Shown: piece after piece, positions 23,962 to 33,326 of the stretch
Layout: every line of letters starts with the position of its first letter
Numbering within the stretch: position 1 is the first letter of the stretch
Source of the DNA: an uncultured Ilumatobacter sp.
GTDB taxonomy: Bacteria; Actinomycetota; Acidimicrobiia; Acidimicrobiales; Ilumatobacteraceae
DNA: 64,000 bases
Direction of reading: 5' to 3'
Assembly: GCA_937919625.1 (NCBI GenBank)
Contig: CALFRK010000001.1
Coordinates: forward strand, 21,841-85,840
Notes under the pieces: generated by a model
Seen by the model: only the letters and a program-made list of their open reading frames with translations
Database searches by the model: none
What the model was told of the DNA's origin: nothing
Made by a program: the position numbers and the translations under genes

Positions 23962-24914
23962 TGAGGGTCGTTGTGATCGGCGCCGGTCTGTCCGGCCTGG
24001 TCGCCGCCAGGTCGCTCGCCAACCAGCACGATGTGATCGTGCTCGACAAGGGTCGCTCGGTCGGCGGCCGCCTGGCCACCCGCCGCATCGGCGACGCTCG
24101 GCTCGACCACGGGGCCCAGTTTTTCACTGTGCGGGGCGTCAATCTGCAAGCCCAGGTCGACGACTGGCTGGAACGTGGGGTCGCCCGAGTGTGGTGCCAT
24201 GGGTTTGCAGGCCGACAAGACGGTTTCCCACGATTCTGCGGGACCGAGGGGATCAACTCGCTGGCCAAGGATCTCGCTAGAGATATCGACTGTCGGTCAA
24301 GTCAGATGGTCTTCTCGGTGCGCCAAACCGAGGACGGCTGGAATGTCGTGATCGACGACGGCAGCACGATCGGTGCCGATGCGATAGTTCTCACCTGCCC
24401 GGTGCCACAATCGTGGGCCTTGTTGGCACAGGCCGAGCTAGCGATCCCCGAGGAGCTGTTCCGGCGCGCCTACCACCGCACGATCTGCCTTTTGACCGTG
24501 CTCGACCGGCCGAGCGCCGTGCCCGAGCCTGGCGGCGTGCAGTTCGATCCGGGCGAAGAGTCGAATCCGTTCGCGTTCATCGCCGACAACCAGGCCAAGC
24601 GCGTCAGCAAGGTTCCGGCTGTCACGTTCCTCGCCACGCAGCCATGGAGCACCGAACACTGGAACGACTCCATCGCCCAGTTGCGACATCTGCTACTCGA
24701 ACGAGGGCGGCCGTGGCTGGGCAACGCCACCGTCATCGGAGCGCAGATAAAGAAGTGGCGATTTGCCGGACCCGTGGAGCCCTGGCCCGAACCCTGCTGG
24801 GTTGATGCAGAACACCAGGTGGTGCTGGCCGGCGACTTGTTCGCCGGCCCAAAATTCGAGGGCGCTTTCAACTCAGGCCTGGCAGCAGCGGCTGCCGTTC
24901 ACGATTTCTCCTGA
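23961..24914 (+). CDS. FAD-dependent amine-oxidase-like (renalase-type) oxidoreductase
   Basis: The 317-residue flavoprotein has VVVIGAGLSGLVAARSLA (~3-20), the second dinucleotide strand VIVLDKGRSVGGRLATRR, LDHGAQFFTVRG and a C-terminal VVLAGDLFAGPKFEGAFNSGLAAA FAD motif. This arrangement matches renalase-like NAD(P)-binding amine oxidases, which oxidise aberrant dihydronicotinamides in studied bacteria. It is last in the operon (TGATG overlap). An 11-bp hairpin (24907-24941) covers its stop codon and probably ends transcription. Confidence 0.87.
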   Translation: MRVVVIGAGLSGLVAARSLANQHDVIVLDKGRSVGGRLATRRIGDARLDHGAQFFTVRGVNLQAQVDDWLERGVARVWCHGFAGRQDGFPRFCGTEGINSLAKDLARDIDCRSSQMVFSVRQTEDGWNVVIDDGSTIGADAIVLTCPVPQSWALLAQAELAIPEELFRRAYHRTICLLTVLDRPSAVPEPGGVQFDPGEESNPFAFIADNQAKRVSKVPAVTFLATQPWSTEHWNDSIAQLRHLLLERGRPWLGNATVIGAQIKKWRFAGPVEPWPEPCWVDAEHQVVLAGDLFAGPKFEGAFNSGLAAAAAVHDFS

Positions 24915-24941
24915 CCGGGCAATCACCGATCGGTCAGGAGA
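24907..24941. terminator. Bidirectional hairpin terminator
   Basis: Perfect 11-bp arms TCTCCTGACCG (24907-24917) and CGGTCAGGAGA (24931-24941) with a 13-nt loop lie between two convergent genes and include the upstream stop codon. There is no clear U-tract. Confidence 0.6.
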
Positions 24942-24950
24942 GACTCGCGA

Positions 24951-26279
24951 TCACACCGCTCGGCGGCGCGCCAGCAGCAGCACACCACCGGACGCGATCA
25001 ACAGCATCGCGACAATCGCGACCCACGAGTTTGTTTTTGCCGAGGTGCCGGTCGCCGGCAACGTCGCCGCACCTGCGCCGAGCGCCGTCGTCGTCGGCGC
25101 CACCGTCGTGGTCGTAGTCGTGGTCGTGGTCGTGGTCGTCGGTGGCACGTCGTTGTTGGTGATCGTGCACGTCACTTGGTTGTACGGCAGGATCTCGGCC
25201 AGCGCTGCGTCACCTGGCAGCGATTCGTTCAGCACCTGTGCGGTCGTGGGCGGGGTGGTGCCGGTCGGCGATGGCCCGTCGGGCCCCTGCGTCTCGACGC
25301 ACGCCACGGTCGCTGCGTAGCCGGCCGGGCCCGTCTCACCGACCCGGTATGTACCGATGCCGAGATCGGCGTCGACACACGAACCGTTGGCGATGCACTT
25401 CTGCGACAGTGCCAGCGCGCCGCCGACTTCTTCGTACACCTCTGCCGTGAAGTCGGCGGGGGTGGCGGTGCCGGTGTCGTCGTTGACGACGACCTTCTCG
25501 ACGACCAGGTTGCCTTGGTAATAGCGGTTGGTGATCTCGCAGTACTCGACGACCGGCTCTTGCACGCCACCGATCGAGAACTCCCCGATGCCGGCAGCGA
25601 ACCGATCGGCGGGGGCACTCACCCGAAAGTTGACGCAGCCGACGTTGTCGACCGCATACCCGTACTCGGCAACCTCACCGAGTCGGTACGAGCCGGCGGC
25701 GAGCGCCACGACCGAGCAGTCCGCCAGATTCGCGGCGACGCCGATACACGTCGCCGGATCGGGGTCGTTCGTGGTGGAGACGAGCGCCCCACCGCTGTCG
25801 TACACCTCGATCGCGAAGTCGCTCGAGGTCAGCGGACCACCACCGACGACGAGCTTGTCGACGATCAGCGTGGGGATGTCGACATATATCGAACACGTCG
25901 AAAACACGTTGTTCGGAGAAATCTGGTCGGGTTGGCCATTGTTGGGATTGCAGGACACCGTAACGAGCGCATTCGCCGGCACACCGTCGATACCGATCGT
26001 CTCGTCGGCGCCCCCGCTGTTGCAGCTGAAGGCCTGTGTGGCGAAGAGCCCAGACCCGGTTCCGGTGAAGCCGGACGAACATACGAGCGAGCCGGTCGTG
26101 GTGGGGATCGCGGCAGCGGCGACCGCATCCGCATTGGCTCCGGTGACGTACACGTTGATCGTGGCCGTACCGCCGCTAATGCCAGCCTCGACCGTGCCGC
26201 CGGACCAACCTGCTCCGGTTGCGACCGCTGTGATCAAGCCGAGTGCGCCCGCCAATTTCCGAATCCGTGCGATTGCCAC
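24951..26279 (-). CDS. LPxTG-anchored cell-wall protein with prealbumin-like repeats
   Basis: The 442-residue exported protein has a signal peptide (LAGALGLITAVATGAGWSGG), a Cys-containing beta domain, two repeated prealbumin-like/DUF5979-type modules (LIVDKLVVGGGPLTSSDFAIEVYDSGG and LVVEKVVVNDDTGTATPADFTAEVYEE, each ending near a CEITN/CTITN motif), a poly-Thr spacer and a sorting signal LPATG, hydrophobic helix, RRR tail. A sortase should attach it to peptidoglycan; none is in this window. GTG 26279 has GGGGGAG 6 nt upstream. Likely an adhesin or surface-layer component. Confidence 0.85.
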   Translation of the reverse strand: MAIARIRKLAGALGLITAVATGAGWSGGTVEAGISGGTATINVYVTGANADAVAAAAIPTTTGSLVCSSGFTGTGSGLFATQAFSCNSGGADETIGIDGVPANALVTVSCNPNNGQPDQISPNNVFSTCSIYVDIPTLIVDKLVVGGGPLTSSDFAIEVYDSGGALVSTTNDPDPATCIGVAANLADCSVVALAAGSYRLGEVAEYGYAVDNVGCVNFRVSAPADRFAAGIGEFSIGGVQEPVVEYCEITNRYYQGNLVVEKVVVNDDTGTATPADFTAEVYEEVGGALALSQKCIANGSCVDADLGIGTYRVGETGPAGYAATVACVETQGPDGPSPTGTTPPTTAQVLNESLPGDAALAEILPYNQVTCTITNNDVPPTTTTTTTTTTTTVAPTTTALGAGAATLPATGTSAKTNSWVAIVAMLLIASGGVLLLARRRAV

Positions 26280-26343
26280 GATGACTCCCCCGTCCGTGTG
26301 GCTGACGCCACTCTGATGACGACATCATCGCACATCACGACCG

Positions 26344-27021
26344 CTATGAACCTGAAGCGACCGTGGTCGGTGTGATGGTGCTGTCGATCGTGGTCGTGAC
26401 CGCTGGTTCGGGCGCATAGGCAACCCTGACACGGCAGTCGACCGCCGAAAGGCGCCGGTCGTCGATGTCGTAGATGGCGGTGAAGTCGTCGCCGAAGGTA
26501 CGCCGGAAGTCGCGGTACGACTCGAACTGCTCGTCACCGCACCGACGATCGAGCACAGGGGCGAACCCGACCTGCCAGCCGTTGACCAAGGTGGCCAGGC
26601 GGTCGCCAAGCGTGTCGATGGCGGGCATTCGAACAGTCTGGTTTGTTCCCATCGGGACCAGGGCGAACCATACGACTGCCTCACCCAACAGATCGGCCAC
26701 GACGGCGCAGGCGCCGATCTCGCCGAAGCCTGGGCACATCATCTCGCCAGGGGTACCGGCGACCACATGCAGCGTTCGAGAGCTGTCGATCACGAAGTCG
26801 GTGTTGCCCTCCGCCAATCCGTCGAAACCAATTCGAAACTGTCCATTGCTCGACGAGAACACCTGATCGACGAGGTCGATCTTGTGCAATTCGACGCTGA
26901 CGGTGTCGCCGCCGCCGCCATCGATCACCTCGCGAGTGGCCAAGATCGTGGTGAGCAAGAAGAACAGGCCGACCACGGCGCCGACGGCGGCGAAGAAGCG
27001 CACGCTGAAGATCTGCCGCAT
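26344..27021 (-). CDS. Membrane-anchored protein of unknown function
   Basis: The 225-residue protein has one N-terminal helix (FFAAVGAVVGLFFLLTTIL, ~9-27), an extracytoplasmic domain with Cys in MMCPGFGEIGAC and DRRCGDEQF, and a Thr-rich C-terminus (TTTIDSTITPTTV). No family is recognised. The Cys pairs suggest disulfides outside the membrane. It lies 30 nt after the hemL stop on the same strand. A TAGCGT box 10 nt before ATG 27021 could give it an almost leaderless transcript of its own. Confidence 0.65.
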   Translation of the reverse strand: MRQIFSVRFFAAVGAVVGLFFLLTTILATREVIDGGGGDTVSVELHKIDLVDQVFSSSNGQFRIGFDGLAEGNTDFVIDSSRTLHVVAGTPGEMMCPGFGEIGACAVVADLLGEAVVWFALVPMGTNQTVRMPAIDTLGDRLATLVNGWQVGFAPVLDRRCGDEQFESYRDFRRTFGDDFTAIYDIDDRRLSAVDCRVRVAYAPEPAVTTTIDSTITPTTVASGS

Positions 27022-27051
27022 GGTGGAACCGACGCTAGTTGCTGAGAAGGG

Positions 27052-28389
27052 TCACGCCGTGGCGGCGGCGATCGCGGAGCGATACGCACGCTCGGCGATC
27101 TGGTCGATCACGCCATCGGTATGCGCGATACCTACGAAGATCGCCTCATAGGCCCCGGGCGCCATCGCCACACCCTCAGCCAACATGGCGTGGAAAAACC
27201 GAGCGTAGGCGGCCTCGTCGGTCTGTTTGGCGTCGTTGAAATTGTGGGCCGGGCCGTGGTCTCCACACACCATTCCGACCAGCGTGCCGACGACCGGGAA
27301 CGACGCATCAAACCCGGCTGAGGCACAAGCATCGGACATCACCGAAGAAAACCGTTGGGCACGGTCGGAGAGCAGCGAGTACACGTCGGCGTCGAGCAGG
27401 TTGAGGGCGGCGAGTCCGGCGGCCGTGGCGATCGGATTGCCCGACAGCGTGCCGGCGTGGAAGACCGGACCCAGCGGCGACAGGGTCTCCATGATCTGGC
27501 GGCTGCCACCGACGGCGCCGATTGGCAGACCGCCACCGATCACCTTGCCGAACGTCGTGAGATCGGGCCACACGCCGTACTTGGCTTGAGCACCGCCGAC
27601 GCCCAACCGAAAGCCGGTAATCACCTCGTCGAAGATCAGCACAGCGCCAACCCGGTCACATTCGTCACGCAAGCCCTGCAGGAATCCCACCACTGGGGCG
27701 ACGACACCCATGTTGGCGGCCACCGGCTCGACGATCACACAGGCCACGGTGTCGTCGAGCTGCGGCACCTCGTTGTATGGCACAACCATCGTCTCGGCGA
27801 CCGCCCCAGCGGGCACGCCGGCCGTGCCGGGCAGACCGAGCGTTGCCACGCCGCTGCCGCCGGCCGCCAGCAGGGCATCGGTCGCCCCGTGAAAGTTGCC
27901 GTGGAAGATGACAACTCGGTCGCGGCCCGTAAAACCACGCGCCAGGCGCACGGCCGTGCTGGTTGCCTCGGTGCCAGAGTTCATGAACCGCACTTGCTCG
28001 CACGAGCCGACCCGCTCGGTCATCGCCTCGGCGAGCTTCATCTCGCGAGGGGTCGGGGCGCCGTACGAAGTGCCACCTGCGGCTGCCTGAGTGACGGCTG
28101 CGGTGATCGCCGGGTGGGCGTGTCCGAGGATCACGGCGCCATAGCTTTGAACGAGGTCGATGTACTCGTTGCCCTCGACATCCCACACATGGGCGCCCTC
28201 GGCGCGGGCGACGACGTACGGCCGGCCGCCGACCGACGTGAACGCCCGGATCGACGAGTTGACACCACCGGGGATCACCATCGTTGAGCGGGCGAAGAAC
28301 TCGTCGTTGGAGGCCAAGCCGGCTCCGACGCAGACGGTTGCCGAGCAACCGGCCACGGCGCAGCGATCAGGGTCGCACAACGGGATCAC
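27052..28389 (-). CDS. hemL: Glutamate-1-semialdehyde 2,1-aminomutase
   Basis: The PLP enzyme turns glutamate-1-semialdehyde into 5-aminolevulinate. Visible are VIPGGVNSSIRAF, NSGTEATSTAVRLARG, FDEVITGFR and the Schiff-base Lys in TFGKVIGGGLPIG. GTG 28389 forms a GTGA overlap with the hemB stop, so 445 residues are annotated. The first 26 residues are outside the family core and carry four Cys at strict five-residue spacing (C5, C10, C15, C20). A TTG at 28317 would instead give the usual N-terminus ASNDEFFARS. Operon with hemB. Confidence 0.94.
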   Translation of the reverse strand: MIPLCDPDRCAVAGCSATVCVGAGLASNDEFFARSTMVIPGGVNSSIRAFTSVGGRPYVVARAEGAHVWDVEGNEYIDLVQSYGAVILGHAHPAITAAVTQAAAGGTSYGAPTPREMKLAEAMTERVGSCEQVRFMNSGTEATSTAVRLARGFTGRDRVVIFHGNFHGATDALLAAGGSGVATLGLPGTAGVPAGAVAETMVVPYNEVPQLDDTVACVIVEPVAANMGVVAPVVGFLQGLRDECDRVGAVLIFDEVITGFRLGVGGAQAKYGVWPDLTTFGKVIGGGLPIGAVGGSRQIMETLSPLGPVFHAGTLSGNPIATAAGLAALNLLDADVYSLLSDRAQRFSSVMSDACASAGFDASFPVVGTLVGMVCGDHGPAHNFNDAKQTDEAAYARFFHAMLAEGVAMAPGAYEAIFVGIAHTDGVIDQIAERAYRSAIAAATA

Positions 28390-29402
28390 GACGCAACCCT
28401 CGAGCCAGAACGCTCCGCGAACCAACGTGTCAGATACGTGAGGATCAGGTCGGCGCCGGCGCGCTTGATCGCCGTGAGGTGTTCGAGGGCGACCGTGTCG
28501 TGATCGATCCAGCCGTTGGCGGCCGCCGCCTTGATCATCGAGTACTCACCGCTGACGTGATACGCCGCCAGCGGAACGTTGACCTGCCGCCGCACCTCGT
28601 GGATGATGTCGAGATATGCCAGGGCCGGCTTGACCATGACCATGTCGGCACCCTGAGCGAGATCGGCGTACACCTCGACCAGCGCCTCGCGGGCATTGCG
28701 AAAGTCTTGCTGATAACCCTTGCGATCGCCCCCGTCGGCGATGCTGACATCGACGGCGTCGCGGAACGGCCCGTACAGGCCACTGGCGTACTTTGCCGAA
28801 TATCCGAGGATCGCCACATTGACAAAACCGTTGTCGTCGAGCGCCGAACGGATCGCCGCGACCTGACCATCCATCATGCCGCTCGGGGCGACGACATGCG
28901 CACCAGCCGTTGCTTGGGCAACGGCTGCCTTGGCGTAGACCTCCAAGGTGGCGTCATTGTCGACGTTGCCGTCGGGGCCGACGATCCCACAGTGGCCATG
29001 GCGCGTGTACTCGTCGACGCACAGGTCGGCCATCAGCACGACATCGTCGCCGACCTCCGCTCGCAGATCTTGGAGGGCGAGCTGCACGATGCCGTTGGGG
29101 TCGTAGGTGCCCGAACCGGTTTCATCCTTGTCGGCAGGAACACCGAACAGCATGATCGCCCGCACGCCCATCTCGGCAAGATCGACAACATCGCGCCGCA
29201 AGCTGTCGCGGGTGTCCTGATAGACCCCCGGCAGTGAGCTGATCTCCACTCGTTCGTCGATGCCTTCGCGCACGAACAGTGGGGCGATCAGATCGGTCAC
29301 CATGAGATTGGTTTCGGCAACCAGATCACGCAGCGCTGTGCTGGTGCGCAACCGCCGCGGTCGGTGCAACGGGAAGTCTGCCATCGGCCCTCGAGCTGCC
29401 AT
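28386..29402 (-). CDS. hemB: Delta-aminolevulinic acid dehydratase (porphobilinogen synthase)
   Basis: The 338-residue enzyme condenses two 5-aminolevulinates to porphobilinogen. Active-site Lys residues are in LGYSAKYAS and MVKPALAYLD. The metal-site loop reads DLCVDEYTRHGHCG: Cys, Asp, Cys at the three positions that are all Cys in zinc enzymes and all Asp/Ala in magnesium enzymes. A TACCAT box ends 6 nt before ATG 29402, supporting this start; ATG 29384 is the alternative. It overlaps hemL by 4 nt. Confidence 0.94.
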   Translation of the reverse strand: MAARGPMADFPLHRPRRLRTSTALRDLVAETNLMVTDLIAPLFVREGIDERVEISSLPGVYQDTRDSLRRDVVDLAEMGVRAIMLFGVPADKDETGSGTYDPNGIVQLALQDLRAEVGDDVVLMADLCVDEYTRHGHCGIVGPDGNVDNDATLEVYAKAAVAQATAGAHVVAPSGMMDGQVAAIRSALDDNGFVNVAILGYSAKYASGLYGPFRDAVDVSIADGGDRKGYQQDFRNAREALVEVYADLAQGADMVMVKPALAYLDIIHEVRRQVNVPLAAYHVSGEYSMIKAAAANGWIDHDTVALEHLTAIKRAGADLILTYLTRWFAERSGSRVAS

Positions 29403-29408
29403 GCCCGC

Positions 29409-29414
29409 ATGGTA
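29409..29414 (-). promoter_or_regulatory. -10 box TACCAT, leaderless
   Basis: On the minus strand TACCAT (29414-29409) ends 6 nt before the hemB ATG at 29402. Confidence 0.5.
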
Positions 29415-29558
29415 GGGGCATTGCGGGCCACGACACACCTCCGGCCCGTGACGTCTGACCAGATACGTCACGCTGCCACGTCCGCCTTCGCATGGCTGCC
29501 GGATCATGAGGATCGCGCAGTCATCGGGAGATGTCAGAACCCTGACCCACTTCGGCTG

Positions 29559-29564
29559 TAACGT
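29559..29564 (+). promoter_or_regulatory. -10 box TAACGT, leaderless
   Basis: TAACGT ends 7 nt before GTG 29572. It selects this start over the longer frame from 29506. Confidence 0.55.
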
Positions 29565-29571
29565 CGGGGCG

Positions 29572-30804
29572 GTGTCGGTACAGGTGTGGTTCGCCCAGGA
29601 CGAGGTCTCGATGCACCCGGGCGACTCGACGTCGCTGTCGTTGTCGGTCGAGAACGTCGGCGACACGACGGAGAGCTACACAATCATCGCGGCCGGGCTG
29701 ACGGCGGCCTGGACCACTGTCACGCGCCCCAACATCACGCTATTCGCCGGTTCCCGAGACCTGGTCGAAGTGGTCGTGCATCCGCCCGCCATCTATTCGA
29801 CCACGGCTGGACCGACCGCCCTCGCCGTTCGGGTAATCCCGCAGGGCGCTCCCGATGACGCCATGATCGCCGAGACAATCGCGGCCGTGCGCCCGTTCGA
29901 TGATCGACGTATCACCACGCTGCAACCCGTCCAACGCGGCCGCCGCAGGGCGACATACGAGTTCATGGTCGAGAACCAGGGCAACAATCTCGCCAGCTGT
30001 CGGCTGCATCTGGTCGACGCCAGCAATCGAGTCGATGGTTCGTTCAACCCGCCGGCGGTCGGCGTGGCCCCCGGCTCGGCGGGTCTCGTAAGACTCGATC
30101 TGCGTGCCCATGGGCTACTGCGGCGAGCCGAGCGGCAACTCAATTTCGAAATCGAGGCAACCGAGCCTGACCACATCCCTGCCACCGGCCGCGCAACCCT
30201 GATCCAATCCCCCACGATCTCTGCCCGAATGGTGTGGCGAACGTTGGCGCTGGCCGCTGCCGTCGTCGCCATCGTGCTGGCATGGTTCGGCGTGGTTCGG
30301 CCCGAGCTGCGGGACGCCGCCAAAAACGCCGTCGGAAACCGCATCGAGGAACTCGGCGCAGTGCCCGAGGCGACCTTGCCGACCGTCGATGTCACAGTAC
30401 CGCCCGAGGAAACCGAGCAACCTCCGCTGGCTGCGGTCGCCGCCGATGACGGTGAGCCTGTGTCGTACCGCATCGCCCTCGATGTCGGCGTCACCCAAGA
30501 GCGCAGCGAATCGATTTCGGTACCACCCGACTCCCAGTTCCTGTTGACCGATGTCGTGCTGCAGAACCCCAACGGCGACTTCGGCACCGCCCAGCTGTTG
30601 CGCAACGCCGACATCCTGTACGAATGGGACCTCGGCTCGACGAACTCAGCCAACGAGTTTCAACCGCGAGTGAGCCCGCTGCCGTTCGCACCCGGAGACA
30701 ACCTGGTGCTCGCCGTCGAGTGCGATGTCGCGGGGCAAACAACAGGGACCGGCTGCGAAGTCGCCGCCTTGCTGGGCGGCAGACTGGTGCCCGTCAACGA
30801 GTAG
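29572..30804 (+). CDS. Membrane protein with Ig-like COG1470-type domains, unknown function
   Basis: The 410-residue protein has an N-terminal pair of beta-sandwich modules (VWFAQDEVSMHPGDSTSLSLSVEN; RATYEFMVENQGNNLASCRLHLVD) as in NPCBM/alpha-galactosidase-associated Ig-like repeats, one transmembrane helix (TLALAAAVVAIVLAWFGVV, ~245-263) and a C-terminal extracytoplasmic or cytoplasmic beta domain. No signal peptide precedes the first modules, so these are probably cytoplasmic with the tail outside. Function unknown. It lies divergent from hemB and convergent with the TolB-like gene. Confidence 0.72.
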   Translation: MSVQVWFAQDEVSMHPGDSTSLSLSVENVGDTTESYTIIAAGLTAAWTTVTRPNITLFAGSRDLVEVVVHPPAIYSTTAGPTALAVRVIPQGAPDDAMIAETIAAVRPFDDRRITTLQPVQRGRRRATYEFMVENQGNNLASCRLHLVDASNRVDGSFNPPAVGVAPGSAGLVRLDLRAHGLLRRAERQLNFEIEATEPDHIPATGRATLIQSPTISARMVWRTLALAAAVVAIVLAWFGVVRPELRDAAKNAVGNRIEELGAVPEATLPTVDVTVPPEETEQPPLAAVAADDGEPVSYRIALDVGVTQERSESISVPPDSQFLLTDVVLQNPNGDFGTAQLLRNADILYEWDLGSTNSANEFQPRVSPLPFAPGDNLVLAVECDVAGQTTGTGCEVAALLGGRLVPVNE

Positions 30805-30868
30805 TAGCCGACAGGCGCGGCGAACAACTGTCCCGACACCAGATACGCCGAATGGCACCGACGCCGGG

Positions 30869-33298
30869 TCAGCCCAGGCCGTAACCGGGAACACCGGGCA
30901 TCCAGCGGCGGATCGGAGCATCGATGTTGATAGAGACGGCCGCCACGACGCCGTCGGCCGACGAGGCGACAAGTCGGCGAGCGCCCGATCGCAGCCGGCT
31001 CGGCAGTGTCAGGATCGCCAAAAAGCTGCCTTCGTCGTTGGTCATTACCGAGTCGAAGGGCACGCTGCCGTCGTCGAACCCGATCGACACGGCGGCGCCG
31101 GCAGGAAACCCTGAACCTCCAAATCCGACAGTGCCGCCCGCGCGAGCATGTCGGTCGGCTGTCTCAAAGGATGGTTCATAGCGGGCGAATCCGCCGAGCA
31201 CGGCCGAGGTGTACTGGCCGATCGGCGTCGTGGTGATCAGCAGCGCACTGCGATAGCCGGACCCTGTGGGACGAAACTCGATCTCGATCGTGCAGCTCGC
31301 ATCGGGATTCAGCGCACGACCCGTGCAACTTTGCGCCGTGATCTCGAAGTCGTCGGGGTTGGCACCGCCGAGTTGGATCCGAGCAACAGAGGACGGAAAG
31401 AAACCGATATTGATGATGTCGATCGCGATACGGTCGCCGACAGTGCCCACAATGCCATCCGACAGATCGACGCCACCTGGATTGGCTAGCAAGGAGGGGT
31501 CGCCGGCTGAACCCCTGATCGAGGTCGACACTGAGGCCGCCCCGGGCCCCGCGCCATTCACCTTCAACGTGCCCGAATAGCCGCGCTGGGCGGTTGGGGT
31601 AAACGTAAGCTTCACCGAACACGAGGTGCCGGCCGCCACGATCACACCGCGAACACAGGTTCCGCCTGAGATAGCAAAGTTCGACGAGATGCTGACCTCG
31701 GTCGGCTCGAACGCAGCAGGCCCGGCATTGAGTACCTGGGCGTACATCTCTGCGCTCTGGAAACCGAGCAGCACCGTGCCGAAATCGAGGGCGGCGAGCG
31801 ACAGCCGAGGTGTGACCTCGACGCTAAATATCGAACGGCCCATTGCCGACCTGGTAACTCCGGTGAGCGGTGCCGCAGCCATGGTTTCAAAGGCGATCAC
31901 CTGGCCGGTCTTGGACAATGACGGACGACCGTGAGCACCCGGCACTCCGGTTAGGTCGGGGGCATTGAGAACGCGCCGGATCTGGCCAAGTTCGAACTCG
32001 GCCACGAGCAGATCGCCATGATCGCTGGCACCGCCACCGCCACGACGGCTGGGCAACAGATTGGTGGCGTCGGTGACGAACGCGATCTGGCTGCCATCAG
32101 CGTTTACAGCGGGCGCCCACGACGAATCGTCACCGGCGCGGGGGACGCCAAACTCGACGAAGCCGGCGTCGATCGCAGACACGATCGACAACGGATTGCG
32201 ACGCGGCGGCTCGTCGAAAATTCCGTTGCCGTCGGTATCGCGATCGAACCGGTACACCTGGGTCGGGCACTCGGGAACACATCCGGTGAGTTCGGCGGGG
32301 ACAAGCCCCCGGTCGCGCGATGTGAACACGATGATGCGGCCGTCGTCGGACATCGCGGGGGCCTCGCCGCCGGTAGCGCTGACCTGCCCATCTCGGCCCG
32401 ACACCAGCCTGACGCTGCGGCGCGGATCAGCGGCGCGACGATCCCACACATACACCTGGGCGGCGGCTAAGCCACCGAGCAGCGGGCCCTCGGCCCACCC
32501 CGGCAACACCGATGATGCGGTCGTGTCTGACACAAAGGCGAGGTGCCGCCCATTCTGTGACAACGCAGGTTGGGTGGCACCGCGGTAGAGAAATGCTCGA
32601 TTCGGAGCCTCGATCGGTATACCAGCGACGTGCTCGATGCGGCCGGGTTCATTGATTGGCACGGTGACATCGACCACGCTGATCGTTCCGACCGTGTCGG
32701 TTGCCCCGAGCAACGGATGGACGTATGCGATCACCGCCCCCGAGCCGGAGATCGCCGGCGGCGATTGGGTGAACACATCGTCTCGCGCTGTGCCGGTTCG
32801 TTCGGACGCTGACACCAGCTCCCAACCGTTCGGTTGGCCGCCACATTCGGGCAACACGAGGCGGTAGATATCCCATCGATCGTCGCGGTCGTCGTCGCGG
32901 AACAGATCGAACGGGATCTCGGTCGCCGCAACGACCACGCATCCGTCGGCGGACAGTCGGGCGTTGATCGTGTCACCGGGTAGCGCAGCAGCAGGCACCG
33001 AGGACAGCTCGGTGGTTTCGCCCGATTCGCGATCCGTCCGAAACACCGACCGACGAGCACCCGACGATCCGCCGAAGACCACCCAGCGACCATCGGCCGA
33101 CACCGACGGGGCCGTCGCTTCGATCACACCATCCGACACCATTTCGACACCCGCAGGCCCACCTCCGTCATCGTCGGAGTTGGGATCTGTGGGCGGATCA
33201 CCCGCAGCCGCTGGACGCGACACAGCCACAGTTGAGACAGCCACCGCCGCCGCTATCACGGCGGCGAATCGCCGACTGGTCGAGTTCGGTCGTCGCAT
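30869..33298 (-). CDS. Secreted TolB-like beta-propeller protein with ASH/choice-of-anchor D domains
   Basis: The 809-residue exported protein has a signal peptide (RRFAAVIAAAVAVSTVAVSRPAAA), PD40/TolB-type propeller blades (APSVSADGRWVVFGG; QPALSQNGRHLAFVSD; APAVNADGSQIAFVTD; RPSLSKTGQVIAFET), then two ASH-type beta domains (LDFGTVLLGFQSAEMYAQVLN; VGTVGDRIAIDIINIGFFPS) with CSVKLTFTP/CTIEIEFRP motifs. AAAGGAG precedes ATG 33298. It begins 28 nt after hemD and may read through from that operon, though its role is unrelated to heme. Possibly a surface scaffold protein. Confidence 0.82.
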   Translation of the reverse strand: MRRPNSTSRRFAAVIAAAVAVSTVAVSRPAAAGDPPTDPNSDDDGGGPAGVEMVSDGVIEATAPSVSADGRWVVFGGSSGARRSVFRTDRESGETTELSSVPAAALPGDTINARLSADGCVVVAATEIPFDLFRDDDRDDRWDIYRLVLPECGGQPNGWELVSASERTGTARDDVFTQSPPAISGSGAVIAYVHPLLGATDTVGTISVVDVTVPINEPGRIEHVAGIPIEAPNRAFLYRGATQPALSQNGRHLAFVSDTTASSVLPGWAEGPLLGGLAAAQVYVWDRRAADPRRSVRLVSGRDGQVSATGGEAPAMSDDGRIIVFTSRDRGLVPAELTGCVPECPTQVYRFDRDTDGNGIFDEPPRRNPLSIVSAIDAGFVEFGVPRAGDDSSWAPAVNADGSQIAFVTDATNLLPSRRGGGGASDHGDLLVAEFELGQIRRVLNAPDLTGVPGAHGRPSLSKTGQVIAFETMAAAPLTGVTRSAMGRSIFSVEVTPRLSLAALDFGTVLLGFQSAEMYAQVLNAGPAAFEPTEVSISSNFAISGGTCVRGVIVAAGTSCSVKLTFTPTAQRGYSGTLKVNGAGPGAASVSTSIRGSAGDPSLLANPGGVDLSDGIVGTVGDRIAIDIINIGFFPSSVARIQLGGANPDDFEITAQSCTGRALNPDASCTIEIEFRPTGSGYRSALLITTTPIGQYTSAVLGGFARYEPSFETADRHARAGGTVGFGGSGFPAGAAVSIGFDDGSVPFDSVMTNDEGSFLAILTLPSRLRSGARRLVASSADGVVAAVSINIDAPIRRWMPGVPGYGLG
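32521..32535. repeat. Isolated copy of palindromic-repeat core
   Basis: TCGTGTCTGACACAA is identical over 15 nt to the core of the repeat at 50984-51010 but lacks complementary arms. It lies inside the TolB-like gene, where it encodes FVSDT on the minus strand. Confidence 0.45.
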
Positions 33299-33326
33299 GC
33301 TCTCCTTTCACGACTGGAGATCTATT

